From contig CAWKOH010000005.1 in assembly GCA_963851245.1 (NCBI GenBank), positions 124,001 to 188,000 of the forward strand: a stretch of 64,000 nt of DNA. The letters run 5' to 3'. The first letter of the stretch is position 1; every line of letters starts with the position of its first letter. The position numbers and the translations under genes were made by a program. The DNA is from CAWKOH01 sp963851245 (lineage in GTDB: Bacteria; Actinomycetota; Acidimicrobiia; Acidimicrobiales; Palsa-688). The notes below the pieces were generated by a model. The model saw only the letters and a list, made by a program, of their open reading frames with translations, was not told the DNA's origin and did no database searches. Below are positions 1 to 8,285 of the stretch, in pieces.

Positions 1-826
1 TGTGCTGAGCCAGCGCGAAGGTCACCGGCCGGCCGCTTTCCACCGACAGCCGGCGCATCCAGTCCACCTCCTTGGCGGGCGCTAGAAGATCCTCTCCCAT
101 GACGCCCGCCGGGGCCACCTCGAACACTCCACGACCAGCCGAACCGAGGGCACGGCCGATGCCCATCAGCTCGTCTTCGGCCGCGAATGTTCCCGGCACC
201 GGTTCGCCGTCGACGGCCCGGTGGAGGATCGTGCGAGAGGTCGAGAAGCCCAGCGCTCCCGCCTGAATCCCTTCGAGGACGATCCTCGCCATGGCCTCGA
301 TATCGGCAGGGGTGGCCGGTTCGTTGCGGGCGCCCCGTTCCCCCATCACGTAGGCCCGAACCGCCCCGTGCGGTACCTGGGTGCCGATGTCAAGCGCCCG
401 AGGCAGCCGCTCCAGGGTCTCCAGGTACTCGGGGAAAGTCTCCCAGCCCCAGGTGATCCCTTCGGCCAGGGCCGTGCCGGGAATGTCCTCGACGCCCTCC
501 ATGAGCTGGATCAGCCATTCCTCTTTGCCGGGGTGAACGGGGGCGAATCCCACCCCGCAGTTCCCCATCACGACCGTCGTCACTCCGTGCCAGCAGGAAG
601 GCGACAGCAGGGGATCCCAGGTGGCCTGACCGTCGTAGTGGGTGTGGATGTCGACAAAGCCGGGGGTGACCAGCAGCCCGTCGGCGTCCACCTCCCGGCG
701 AGCTGTCTCGCCCCGGAGGTCGCCGACTTCGGTGATGCGGTCCCCGTCCACGGCCACATCAGCGGTGATAGGAGGCGCCCCGGTACCGTCGACGAGCGTC
801 CCCGCTCGCAGAATCAAGTCGTGCAT
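1..826 (-). CDS. N-acyl-D-amino-acid deacylase-type amidohydrolase (partial, C-terminus off the window)
   Basis: Read leftward from ATG at 826, the frame stays open to base 1, giving about 275 residues of a larger protein; family members are usually 500-580 aa. The N-terminus (MHDLILRAGTLVDGTGAP) is the beta-sandwich start of D-aminoacylase/dihydroorotase-like enzymes. The metal-binding motif PGFVDIHTHYDGQ is at about residues 60-72, followed by the family-typical segment TTVVMGNCGVGFAP. These features fit a zinc hydrolase that removes acyl groups from N-acyl-D-amino acids or related amides. It is the last visible gene of a leftward series after the esterase (1017-1934) and the crotonase-like gene (1978-2436). 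The family is clear from the motifs; substrate specificity is unknown and the catalytic C-terminal part cannot be checked. Confidence 0.85.
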   Translation of the reverse strand, partial: MHDLILRAGTLVDGTGAPPITADVAVDGDRITEVGDLRGETARREVDADGLLVTPGFVDIHTHYDGQATWDPLLSPSCWHGVTTVVMGNCGVGFAPVHPGKEEWLIQLMEGVEDIPGTALAEGITWGWETFPEYLETLERLPRALDIGTQVPHGAVRAYVMGERGARNEPATPADIEAMARIVLEGIQAGALGFSTSRTILHRAVDGEPVPGTFAAEDELMGIGRALGSAGRGVFEVAPAGVMGEDLLAPAKEVDWMRRLSVESGRPVTFALAQH

Positions 827-1016
827 GGCTCCCTCCACGGCCGCCCGATCTTCGCGAACCGGGCTACGGCCAGGCCCGTTCCGGTATCACTCGTTAGAGC
901 TTCAGATTGGAGGTCAGCCTAGCCGCCTGTTCCAGGCGGCAAGGGTGCCGCCTCCCGTGTGCTTGCCATTCAATGGCCTCCCCCGAAACTGCGACGTTCA
1001 GCCGAGTCGCCCGGGT

Positions 1017-1934
1017 TCAGGCTTGGGTCACCCTGGCCACCCAATCGGCGACGTCGCGGTTCGACCGGCGGACGACGTCGGAGTCGGCGGCTATCTGATA
1101 GCCGTGGCACGCCCCCGGGTAGACATGCAGCTCGCATGGCACGCCGGCCTGGTTCAGGCGCAGGGCGTAGTCGATGTCCTCGTCGCGGAATCCATCCACG
1201 GTGCCGACCGAGACGTAGGCGGGCGGCAGGCCTGACAGGTCCTGGCAGCGGGCCGGGGCGGCCGTGTAGGGGAGGTCGTCGGTGCCGAAAAGATCGCCCA
1301 GGTAGCAACGCCAGCCGAATGTGTTCGACTCTCGCGACCAGACCGCCAGCCCGTCCATCTGGCTCGAAGGGGTCTGCTGGCGATCATCGAGCATCGGGCA
1401 GTCGAGCAGCTGGAAAGCGAGCGGGACTTCGCCGCGATCGCGCGCCAGCAGGGCCAGCGCCGCGGCCAGACCCCCTCCGGCGCTTATGCCGCCGATGCCG
1501 ATCCTGCTGCGGTCGATCCCCAGCTTCTCCGCGTTGTCGTAGACCCACTTCAATCCTTGGTAGCAGTCTTCCAGTGGGCCGGGGTACGGCGTCTCCGGCG
1601 CCAGCCGGTACTCGACTGAAGCCCCCACGATGCCGAGCTTCGGGCACCAGTTGTCGAACCGGACATCGTCCATGGCGTAGCTGCCGATCACATAGCCCCC
1701 GCCGTGGATGCTGTACACGCAGGGCAGGGTCCCCAAGGCGTCGGCAGCACGATGGACTCGTACCGGCACGGGCGGATCGCCCGCGACCAGGTGATCGCTC
1801 CGGACCACCGCATCTGTCAGCGGGACGGCCGGGAGGGTTTGGCGGAACTGAGGCAGCGTATCGAGGCTCAGGGCGGCCAGGTCAAGGGCGGCGATTCCAG
1901 CCGCGACGTCGGGGTTGAGGTCCTGGATAGTCAC
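1017..1934 (-). CDS. Alpha/beta hydrolase, hormone-sensitive-lipase-type esterase
   Basis: A 305-residue protein with a GTG start. It has the oxyanion-hole motif HGGGYVIGSY near residue 95 and the nucleophile elbow GISAGGGLAAALAL (G-x-S-x-G) near residue 165. Plausible acid and base residues follow in GTVDGFRDED and CHGYQ near the C-terminus. This order is typical of acetyl-hydrolase/HSL-family carboxylesterases of about 300 aa that cleave short or medium acyl esters in the cytoplasm. It lies 43 bp downstream of the truncated crotonase gene on the same strand and upstream of the D-aminoacylase-like gene, so the three may be one transcript. The natural substrate cannot be inferred. Confidence 0.88.
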   Translation of the reverse strand: MTIQDLNPDVAAGIAALDLAALSLDTLPQFRQTLPAVPLTDAVVRSDHLVAGDPPVPVRVHRAADALGTLPCVYSIHGGGYVIGSYAMDDVRFDNWCPKLGIVGASVEYRLAPETPYPGPLEDCYQGLKWVYDNAEKLGIDRSRIGIGGISAGGGLAAALALLARDRGEVPLAFQLLDCPMLDDRQQTPSSQMDGLAVWSRESNTFGWRCYLGDLFGTDDLPYTAAPARCQDLSGLPPAYVSVGTVDGFRDEDIDYALRLNQAGVPCELHVYPGACHGYQIAADSDVVRRSNRDVADWVARVTQA

Positions 1935-1977
1935 GGGGCCACAATACGTGACGGCTGCCGGTGGTCCCCTTGCCTGC

Positions 1978-2436
1978 TCAGCCGATAGTGGCCCTCATGA
2001 TCTCCTCCATCCTCTGGGTCTCAGACTCCCGGGTCTGGCCACCCGCCGCCAGGAACCGGCGCATCGGCTCCTGATGGCCGCCTTCCGCGATCAGCCGGCC
2101 CAGTTCGTCGGCTTCTGTCACCAAGGCATCGCTCAATCCGGCCAGGGAGGTGTTCACCACCCGCTTCACGGCTGCAACGGACGGTGTCGGCATGGGCGCC
2201 GATGCGCGGACACCGGTCGGCATGCGCAGAATCGACTCGACGTCCCCGTGCATCAGGAAAAAGTCTGGATCGGCGCTCCGGAACACCAACGACTTGATCG
2301 AGTTGTCAGCGTCGGTCGAGTCCAACAGGCCGGCCAGGGCGACCAGGAACGCCCGATCGACCAGATTCGACGGCGGGTGGTCGATAGTAATCAGTACCAC
2401 GGGTCCGAGCCGTTCCGTCTTCAGCAACGCGCTCAC
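1978..2436 (-). CDS. Enoyl-CoA hydratase/isomerase (crotonase) family protein with internal deletion
   Basis: Only 152 residues, against about 250-260 for the family. The first ~70 residues (GPVVLITIDHPPSNLVDRAF, then SLVFRSADPDFFLMHGD) are a normal crotonase N-terminus. After about residue 80 the protein jumps to a typical crotonase C-terminal region (PTPSVAAVKRVVNTSL) and a long helical tail. The missing centre should contain the second oxyanion-hole glycine and the catalytic carboxylates, so the product is probably not a hydratase. The reading frame is intact across the join, near 2186-2224, where the nonamer GTCGGCATG occurs twice (2186-2194 and 2216-2224). It is divergent from the CoA-transferase at 2640 and leads a leftward gene series. 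It may be a recent in-frame deletion or an assembly collapse. Confidence 0.75.
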   Translation of the reverse strand: MSALLKTERLGPVVLITIDHPPSNLVDRAFLVALAGLLDSTDADNSIKSLVFRSADPDFFLMHGDVESILRMPTGVRASAPMPTPSVAAVKRVVNTSLAGLSDALVTEADELGRLIAEGGHQEPMRRFLAAGGQTRESETQRMEEIMRATIG

Positions 2437-2639
2437 ATTAGTTGCAGTGGCCGGCCGGCAGCCATCTGACCCGCGAACCCTTCGACGCTGCCGACTCTCA
2501 TTCGAACCTCACCCGTCTGTCATGGAACGCCTGGTTGCCGACGATACGCCGTCTCGGGAACTCGAGCCGCATCCGGTCACGCCGATACGCTTTGGACCGC
2601 TGTCGAGGTCCATTTCGTATCGAGGGAGCGCGAGGACAC

Positions 2640-3842
2640 GTGTACGACCTGATGGAGGGTGTCCGTGTAGTGGAGGTGGCCGAGCACACCTTCGTGCCGG
2701 CTGGGTCGATGATCCTTGCCGACTGGGGCGCGGACGTGATCAAAGTAGAACGGTCAGGTGGGGACGCATTCCGTTCGATGCGCGTCACACTGACCCCCGG
2801 GCTCGAAGCCAACCCGTACTTCGAAGCCGCCAACAGGGGCAAACGCAGCGTCGGCCTGGATCTCACCCGACCGGAGGGGCGGGAGATCTTGTACCAGCTG
2901 CTCGACAGGGCCGACGTACTCATGACCAACATGCGAGACGACGCCCGGGCCAAACTCGGGATCGAGGTGGATCGGCTTATGGAGCGGAACCCGCGCCTGA
3001 TCTACGCCATAGGCAGCGGCTACGGCGCCCGGGGACCCCTGGCCGGGACCCGTGGGTTCGATTATCCCTCGTCATGGTGCCGGTCGGGCTCCGGATACGC
3101 CCAGACTCGCTCCGATGGCCAGCCGCCACCTATTCAGCCGGGCTCGGTAGGAGACCTGACCGGTGGGGCCACCTTGGCCGGCGCCATCTCGGCCGCCTTG
3201 TTCCGCCGCGAGAGGACCGGACGGGGCGCCGTGATCGAGCATTCCCTGTATCTGATCGGCGTGTACATCATGAGCCAGTCGCTGATCGGGGCCAGCTTGG
3301 GGTGGGAACGGCCCCAGCAGCCAACCCGCGAGGATGCGGCCGATCCGCTGAACAACATCTATCGAACCAAGGATGGCCGCTGGCTGGTCCTCTGCTTTCT
3401 CTACGACGAATGGTGGCCCGATCTGGCGCGCAAGCTCGACCGCGAGCGCTGGATCTCGGACCCCCGTTACTCCGATGCCCGGGCCAGAATTGAGAATCAC
3501 CTCGCTCTCATCGGGGAGCTGGACCAGATCTTCGGGAGCCGAACCCTGGCCGAATGGGAATCAGTCCTGGCCACGTTGCAGGGGGTGTGGGCGCCGCTCA
3601 AGAGTCCCGACGAGGTGATCGCGGATCCGCAGGCACTCGAGAACTCCTACGTCGCCCCCGTCACGCTGGCCGACGGCCGGCACTATCTCGCCGGGGTGTC
3701 GCCGGCCCAGTTCGACCGCACTCCGATCGGATCCCTGTCCGCTGCCCCCGGTTACGGCCGAGACACTGACGACGTCATGCGCGAGCTCGGCCTTCCCGGC
3801 TCGGAGATCACTGGCCTGCGCGAGCGCGGCGTCCTCTTCTGA
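2640..3842 (+). CDS. Class III (CaiB/BaiF) CoA-transferase
   Basis: About 400 residues from GTG at 2640; ATG at 2652 is an alternative start. The N-terminus GVRVVEVAEHTFVPAG, the ADWGADVIKVE segment, NRGKRSVGLDL and the later GFDYPSSWCRSG (position of the family catalytic Asp in the GxD context) are diagnostic of family III CoA-transferases such as formyl-CoA and carnitine CoA-transferases. These enzymes move CoA between carboxylic acids and so activate substrates without ATP. The length matches the family (390-410 aa). The neighbouring thioesterase (3949-4746), 106 bp downstream on the same strand, suggests an acyl-CoA handling pair. The acyl substrate is unknown. Confidence 0.88.
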   Translation: MYDLMEGVRVVEVAEHTFVPAGSMILADWGADVIKVERSGGDAFRSMRVTLTPGLEANPYFEAANRGKRSVGLDLTRPEGREILYQLLDRADVLMTNMRDDARAKLGIEVDRLMERNPRLIYAIGSGYGARGPLAGTRGFDYPSSWCRSGSGYAQTRSDGQPPPIQPGSVGDLTGGATLAGAISAALFRRERTGRGAVIEHSLYLIGVYIMSQSLIGASLGWERPQQPTREDAADPLNNIYRTKDGRWLVLCFLYDEWWPDLARKLDRERWISDPRYSDARARIENHLALIGELDQIFGSRTLAEWESVLATLQGVWAPLKSPDEVIADPQALENSYVAPVTLADGRHYLAGVSPAQFDRTPIGSLSAAPGYGRDTDDVMRELGLPGSEITGLRERGVLF

Positions 3843-3948
3843 CCTTCCAGGTTCGGCCCCACCCTGGCCCCGTGACAAGCGTCTGAACGGCGGGCAGCTG
3901 CGGAACTCGGTTTTGCTACAGCCGGTTCCGAGCGAGGAGACTTAAACA

Positions 3949-4746
3949 GTGAATGCCAGCCTGTTGGCGCTGCTGCCTATCACCTCGCGTGGTGAAGACC
4001 GGTTCCTCGCCGGACCGCCCGATAGTGGGGGATTCCTCTTCGGTGGACTGACGATGGCCATTGCCACCGCTGTGGCTGGTCGTACGGTGGAGGCTGATCT
4101 CGTCCCGATGTCGCTCCGGACGGCGTTCTTGAGTGCAGGCGAATGGGGCCCCATGGAGGTGGCGGTGGACCGGTTGAACACCAGCCGTACATTCTCCAGC
4201 CGCCGGCTCCGGCTCGAGCAGGAGGGGCGTTGCATAGCCGTGGCCGACGTGACCTTTCACCGACCAGAGGAAGGCACCGACCGAACCTACGTAGCTCCCG
4301 GGCGGGTTCCCGATGCCACCGAGCTGGGCCCCGGTCGAAGCTGGTCGAGCGGGCTGGACGTGATGGAAGTCCGACCTCTCACACCGGTCGACGGGGCTAT
4401 GACCGGTCGTCTCCACCCCTACTGGGCCCGAATCCGACAAGACCTCGGTGACGATCAACTGATCAACGGCGCCGCCCTGGCCTTCGAATCCGACTTCGCG
4501 GTTATCTTCTCGCCGTTCGACCCGGCGACCCGCGAGGCGGTCGGCTGGAGAAGCCTGACCCTCGAGCATTGCCTGTGGTTTCATCGGCCCTTCCGAGCCA
4601 GCAACTGGCTTCTGTTCGATGCCGGCCCACTTACGCAGTCCGGCGGTCGATACCTGACACGCGGCACGATCCATGACCAGAAGGGCGCACTGGTTGCATC
4701 GTTCGTGCAGGAGGGTGTGACGAGGAGAGTGGCTACTGGCCCATAG
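3949..4746 (+). CDS. Acyl-CoA thioesterase II (TesB-like), double hotdog fold
   Basis: A 265-residue protein starting at GTG 3949, preceded by a GAGCGAGGAG ribosome-binding site. The N-terminal hotdog contains the GGFLFGGLTMAIA helix. The C-terminal hotdog contains TLEHCLWFHRPFRASNW and YLTRGTIHDQKGALVAS, close to the TesB signature (SLDHxIWFHRPFR, with the following GxxxxxxG-QEG region). The predicted reaction is hydrolysis of acyl-CoA to free acid and CoA. The length (TesB 260-290 aa) and two-domain structure fit. It follows a CoA-transferase in the same orientation. Specificity and the exact catalytic triad were not resolved by eye. Confidence 0.82.
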   Translation: MNASLLALLPITSRGEDRFLAGPPDSGGFLFGGLTMAIATAVAGRTVEADLVPMSLRTAFLSAGEWGPMEVAVDRLNTSRTFSSRRLRLEQEGRCIAVADVTFHRPEEGTDRTYVAPGRVPDATELGPGRSWSSGLDVMEVRPLTPVDGAMTGRLHPYWARIRQDLGDDQLINGAALAFESDFAVIFSPFDPATREAVGWRSLTLEHCLWFHRPFRASNWLLFDAGPLTQSGGRYLTRGTIHDQKGALVASFVQEGVTRRVATGP

Positions 4747-4830
4747 CGGCGGGGTCCAACCGAAACCGGGGCTCGAGCGCCACCCCCGCCATCCGCAGGC
4801 CGGCGGTTCGAGGCCCGCCGCCTGAAAATC

Positions 4831-4946
4831 AACGCAACGCAACAGTGGACGGATTTTTGAGCGAACCCTCGCGGCGTTAGCTTCGACTATCGACCAAAAC
4901 GCAACGAGGGTCGGCTCTTTGCAGCGACCACTGTTGCATTGTGTTG
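4831..4946. repeat. Tandem-hairpin intergenic repeat, copy A
   Basis: Two imperfect hairpins lie in tandem. The right-hand unit runs from GCAACGAGGGTCG at about 4900 to CGACCACTGTTGC at about 4925-4937 and pairs at 11 of 13 positions around a short loop. The left unit begins with GCAACAGTGG and is less regular. The outer ends carry CAACGCAAC and GTTGCATTG. The same arrangement, including the core GCAACGAxGGTyGGCTyTT, reappears at 59905-60012, 55 kb away. It sits between a thioesterase gene and a SirB1-like gene and is not part of either. Confidence 0.65.
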
Positions 4947-4980
4947 CCCCCGGCGTGGCCAGCCCCCAGCGCCCAGCCCC

Positions 4981-5044
4981 CGCTCGCCGCCGGCGGGGCC
5001 AGCCGGGCCAGCCGCTCGCCGCCGGCGGCAGCTCCCGCCGGCCG
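4981..5044. repeat. GC-rich direct repeat next to hairpin repeat A
   Basis: The 16-mer CGCTCGCCGCCGGCGG occurs at 4981-4996 and again at 5013-5028, separated by CAGCCGGGC-type sequence, and is followed by further CCGGCCGGCG palindromes. The same core, CGCCGGCGG, forms the tandem array next to repeat copy B at about 60.03 kb, so the hairpin repeat and this GC-rich motif occur together at both sites. Confidence 0.6.
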
Positions 5045-5168
5045 GCGTTCTAGAACGCCCCGACGCGGATGACCGACGCCAGCCCGAAGACCACGGAGTA
5101 GACGGCGCAGGGGATCAGGGTCCGGGTCTTGAAGTAGCGGCTCAGGAATCGGTCGTTAGGCTTCAGTT

Positions 5169-5958
5169 GTGGATGCCTCGGCACGCTGGTCGGAGCTCAT
5201 GGGATTTCCGGAGGACGCCGTTCCTCTCGACGAGGCCGCCCTGCTCATCAGCGCCCACGCCAATCCTGAGCTCGACGTCAGCTCACAGTTGCGCCGCCTG
5301 GACCACCTCGCGACACAGGTAGATCGGGGCGATTCCGGGGGGTTGTGCCGAGTGCTGTTCGAGCAGCTCGGCCTGCGCGGCGACCGGGAGCACTATGACG
5401 ACCCGGCCAACTCCTACCTCGACCAGGTCCTCGACCGGCGGCGAGGCATTCCGATATCGCTCTCGGTGCTGCTTATCGAGGTCGGCCGGCGCTGCGGTGT
5501 CCCGCTCGAAGCGGTCGGAATGCCGGGCCATTTCCTGGTGCGCGACCCTTCCGCACCAGAGCACCTGATCAGACGCGTTCGACCAGGGGCGACGCTTGAC
5601 CAAGTCTGATTGCGAGCGTTTGCTGCAAGAGGTGACCGGCGGCGCGGGCCAGCTGACACCCGAGATGCTGGCTACATCAGGGGCTTGGGCGACGCTGGCC
5701 CGCATGCTGGCGAATCTGGATCGAAGTTTCGAGCGCCGGAACGACACCGATGCCCTGGCGTGGGTGAGCGATATGCGGATAAAAGTCCCCGCGGCCGCGC
5801 TTGGCGACCGGAGGCAGCTGGCCGGCCGGCTGGCCACCCTGGGACGTTTGGTCGCCGCCGCCGAGGTGCTCGAAGAAGCGGCTCGGCTGGCGCCAGGGTT
5901 GCCTGTGCGCGACCGGCTCCTGAGCGAGGCTTCCGGGCTTCGAGGCCGCTTGAACTGA
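5169..5958 (+). pseudogene. SirB1-like transglutaminase-fold protein, interrupted by a +1 frameshift
   Basis: The first part from GTG 5169 reads as the SirB1/transglutaminase-like domain: RRGIPISLSVLLIEVGRRCG, then GVPLEAVGMPGHFLVRD with the typical catalytic-region GHF. Near 5571 the frame breaks and stops at 5609. Removing one base (the A at 5571, in CTGATCAGACGCG) restores HLIDAFDQGRRLTKSDCERL, the expected SirB1 continuation, and the frame then runs to 5958. The restored product is about 262 aa with a helical, TPR-like C-terminus (VAAAEVLEEAARLAPG). The family is conserved but of uncertain function. It could be a real broken gene or a sequencing indel. Confidence 0.75.
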
Positions 5959-6009
5959 GCCTTTCCGACCCGGTGACGGAGTGACCGGCCAATGCCGTCA
6001 AAGCACTGA

Positions 6010-6987
6010 CTAGGTTACGGCCTTGATGAATCGGGCCAGCTCGCCGGGGATGTCGTCTCCGGCGGGCTGATACACGATTTCGGTAACGCCCGCAGACTCG
6101 AATTGCGCCACCCGGTCTCGGAGCGCGTCGGCGGTCCCGGTGAGCGTGAAGCTGGTGAGCAGATCGGCTCCCTGATCGAGGGCGGCCCGGTCTCGGTCAC
6201 TCAGGTGCACCAAGTGGCCCTCGTGGGTGGCTAGATGCCGTTCCGCAGCCGGCAGCTTCTCGATCTCCTCCAGCCACGCCTCTCCGCCGGGGAACCGTTT
6301 GACGGCATCTGCACCGCCCCGCTCGAACATGGCGTGATAGGCGACCGCCAGCCCGTGCCCGGCGGCTTCGAGTACTCGCGGACTGCGTACATCCTCGCCG
6401 TTCTGAAGCACGGTCCCGAACTGGAGCAGGGCGTGCCAGCCCTCGGCGGCCGCGTTCGGCACGGCGGCGGAAAACATTCCGTCGCCAACTGCCTTTGCCA
6501 CGGCGGTCCCCTTCGGGCCGTCGGCGCCGATCAGGATGGGCACGTTGATCGGGCGGGCCGCGCCAAAGCCGGCCGGGTGCATCATCCGAATCTGGGCCCC
6601 GTCCCACTCGACGGTTTCCCCCCGAAGCAGACCACGCAGGGCCCGTACGTAGGACTCGACGTACGCCCAAGGCAGAGGTTTGTGACCGAGCGTGTACCGA
6701 CCAGTGAAACCCGACCCGACTGCCACCGCCACCCGCCCTGGTGCCATGGCACACAAGCCCGCGATGGCGGCCGCGTTCGTCATCGGGTGCCGGAGGCTCG
6801 GCACGAGGACCGCCGGGCCCAATCCGATGCGCTCGGTCCGCTCGGCGGCCTGGGACAGGGCGACCCAGACGTCTGGGTAGAGCGCCGGCGAGTCATACGA
6901 CCAAGCCCGGCTGTACCCGAGCGATTCGGCCGCCCGAATGTCCTCCGGAGTGCTCAAGCTGGTAGCGAAGGCGCAGGAGATGTCCAC
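6010..6987 (-). CDS. F420-dependent luciferase-like (LLM class) oxidoreductase
   Basis: A 325-residue TIM-barrel protein of the bacterial luciferase superfamily. Visible features are the N-terminal EDIRAAESLGYSRAWSYDSP, the ERIGLGPAVLVPSLRHPM strand-loop that frames the cofactor site, the APGRVAVAVGSGFTGR segment and the later VPILIGADGPKG. The C-terminal TADALRDRVAQFESAGVTEI is the usual last helix. In actinomycetes these proteins use coenzyme F420 or FMN for hydride transfer. The length matches the family. It stands alone, reading away from the small membrane-protein gene at 7125. The substrate is unknown, and choosing F420 over FMN rests on taxonomic inference. Confidence 0.85.
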   Translation of the reverse strand: MDISCAFATSLSTPEDIRAAESLGYSRAWSYDSPALYPDVWVALSQAAERTERIGLGPAVLVPSLRHPMTNAAAIAGLCAMAPGRVAVAVGSGFTGRYTLGHKPLPWAYVESYVRALRGLLRGETVEWDGAQIRMMHPAGFGAARPINVPILIGADGPKGTAVAKAVGDGMFSAAVPNAAAEGWHALLQFGTVLQNGEDVRSPRVLEAAGHGLAVAYHAMFERGGADAVKRFPGGEAWLEEIEKLPAAERHLATHEGHLVHLSDRDRAALDQGADLLTSFTLTGTADALRDRVAQFESAGVTEIVYQPAGDDIPGELARFIKAVT

Positions 6988-7124
6988 CCGAGAGACCCTA
7001 TTCGGGTGCCCTGTTGTGTCGGCTGCCTAACCCTCGGAGTGTCAGCGGCGTTACAGACCCGACGCCCCATCAGCTGCAGACTCATTTCGTGGGCAATCAA
7101 CCGAGCACAGAAGGGGAGTCAGCC

Positions 7125-7454
7125 ATGAACAGGACGATTAGCATCACCGAACCGACGTCTAATCGGAGCGCAAGGCCTCTCAGGCCAATGCGCCGTTGGT
7201 TTGGTGTCGTCGCCAGCCTCCTGGTCGGAGCAGTGGGCTTCGTGGCAGCCGCCCCGTCGGCCTTCGCCATGAACCTCGTTCCGCCGCCCGGAGGACCTGC
7301 GGGAGATACCACTACTACCACTGTCGTGCACTCCGGGATGCTCGGGTGGCAGATCACGCTTATTGCAGTCGGCGCCGCCATCTTGTCGGCTGTGATTACC
7401 GCCTTTGTTGTGCGGATGGGATCGAGCAGCCGGCTCGGACACGCCGCCGGCTGA
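7125..7454 (+). CDS. Small secreted or membrane protein of unknown function
   Basis: ATG 7125 follows an AAGGGGAG ribosome-binding site and gives 109 residues. The N-terminal ~50 residues look like a signal peptide: basic RPMRRWF, hydrophobic GVVASLLVGAVGFVAAA, then PSAFAMN. A proline/threonine-rich linker (PPPGGPAGDTTTTT) and one transmembrane helix (WQITLIAVGAAILSAVITAF) near the C-terminus follow. The likely topology is an extracytoplasmic linker with a short cytoplasmic tail. Similar small anchored proteins occur in actinobacteria, but no function can be assigned. A candidate terminator lies just downstream (7472-7519). Confidence 0.7.
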   Translation: MNRTISITEPTSNRSARPLRPMRRWFGVVASLLVGAVGFVAAAPSAFAMNLVPPPGGPAGDTTTTTVVHSGMLGWQITLIAVGAAILSAVITAFVVRMGSSSRLGHAAG

Positions 7455-7471
7455 GCCGGACCCGCCTAGCC

Positions 7472-7519
7472 AGCGCCCGAGGAAGACCCTTCTCGTTTTC
7501 CCCGGGCGCTTTCAATTTT
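7472..7519 (+). terminator. Candidate intrinsic terminator
   Basis: An 8-bp perfect stem, AGCGCCCG (7472-7479) and CGGGCGCT (7503-7510), encloses a 23-nt loop and is followed by TTCAATTTT. It lies 18 bp after the stop of the small membrane-protein gene. The long loop weakens the call. Confidence 0.4.
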
Positions 7520-7525
7520 CGGCCG

Positions 7526-7552
7526 GGTGACACTCGGGTCTTATCGGTCACC
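7526..7552. promoter_or_regulatory. Inverted repeat upstream of the Crp-like regulator
   Basis: Arms GGTGAC (7526-7531) and GTCACC (7547-7552) are 15 bp apart, about 65 bp before the proposed start of the Crp/Fnr-type gene. The half-site GTGAC resembles the TGTGA half of Crp sites, but the spacing is wider than the usual 6 bp. An autoregulatory operator is possible but unproven. Confidence 0.25.
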
Positions 7553-7616
7553 GCGAAGGTGAGTACTGATGCGGTCGAGACCATCGGGGCCCGCTCGATG
7601 TGGGCAGACTTGGGGC

Positions 7617-8270
7617 GTGGACTGGAAGTTGCTGGGGGCTCTGACTCCGGACGAGCGGCGCATCGTGATCAGTCAGGCACGGAGACGACGGTACCGGCGG
7701 GCAGAGGTGATCTTCCACGAGGGAGATCCCGGAGAATCGCTGCACCTGATCGCCAAGGGGCACGTGGCTCTGCGTAACTCGACACCGCTGGGGGATGTCG
7801 TCACGCTCGCGATTGTGGGCCCTGGCGACTTCTTCGGCGAGTTGGTCATTCTCTCGCCTCAGTCAGGACGCAACGCAAGCGCAGTGGCCCTGGACGCTGC
7901 TGAGACTCTGATCCTGCACCGAGACCAGCTCGACGTCCTCCGTCGGGAGCACCCCGCGATCGACCGGTTCCTGCTCGACGTCATGGCCACACAGATCCGC
8001 CGCATGTCGCTCCTGCTGTCAGACGCCCTCTACCTTCCCGTTGGGAAAAGGATTCTGCGCCGTCTGCTGGAGGTGGCTGAGACCTATGGGGACGGCCCCC
8101 CGGCGACGCTCATCGCGCTCACTCAGGAGGATCTGGCCGGCCTAGCGGGGACGACCCGCCCGAGCGCCAACAAGGTGCTGCGAGAAGCGCAGGACGCCGG
8201 CCTGATCACTATGAGCCGGGGCGAGGTCCGCATATTGGATCTCGAAGGGCTGATTCGGCGGGCCCGCTAG
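7617..8270 (+). CDS. Crp/Fnr-family transcriptional regulator
   Basis: About 217 residues from GTG 7617; upstream starts from 7569 are possible but add an unlikely basic leader. The N-terminal cyclic-nucleotide-binding fold is shown by EVIFHEGDPGESLHLIAKG and GDFFGELVIL (the phosphate-binding-cassette region). A long dimerisation helix (IRRMSLLLSDALYL) leads into a C-terminal winged helix-turn-helix with LTQEDLAGLAGTTRPSANKV as the recognition region. The usual cAMP-contacting Arg-Ser/Thr pair is not obvious (SPQSGRNASAVAL), so the ligand is uncertain. No FeS-cluster cysteines are seen. It follows the inverted repeat at 7526-7552. Confidence 0.88.
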   Translation: MDWKLLGALTPDERRIVISQARRRRYRRAEVIFHEGDPGESLHLIAKGHVALRNSTPLGDVVTLAIVGPGDFFGELVILSPQSGRNASAVALDAAETLILHRDQLDVLRREHPAIDRFLLDVMATQIRRMSLLLSDALYLPVGKRILRRLLEVAETYGDGPPATLIALTQEDLAGLAGTTRPSANKVLREAQDAGLITMSRGEVRILDLEGLIRRAR

Positions 8271-8285
8271 GCCACCGCTTCACCT

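Larger units (their letters stand above)
4747..5168. other. Repeat-rich intergenic region
   Basis: This 422-bp gap holds a tandem-hairpin repeat (about 4831-4946), GC-rich direct repeats (about 4981-5044) and no convincing intact gene. On the minus strand a short open frame (about 5184 to 5050, 44 codons) reads NDRFLSRYFKTRTLIPC and a hydrophobic tail. It may be the C-terminal end of a lost membrane-associated gene, but it has no ribosome-binding site and is not annotated as a gene. Confidence 0.5.

Noticed and set aside
5050..5184. Small minus-strand gene with a hydrophobic tail
   Set aside because: It overlaps the start of the SirB1-like gene, has no ribosome-binding site and no recognised family.
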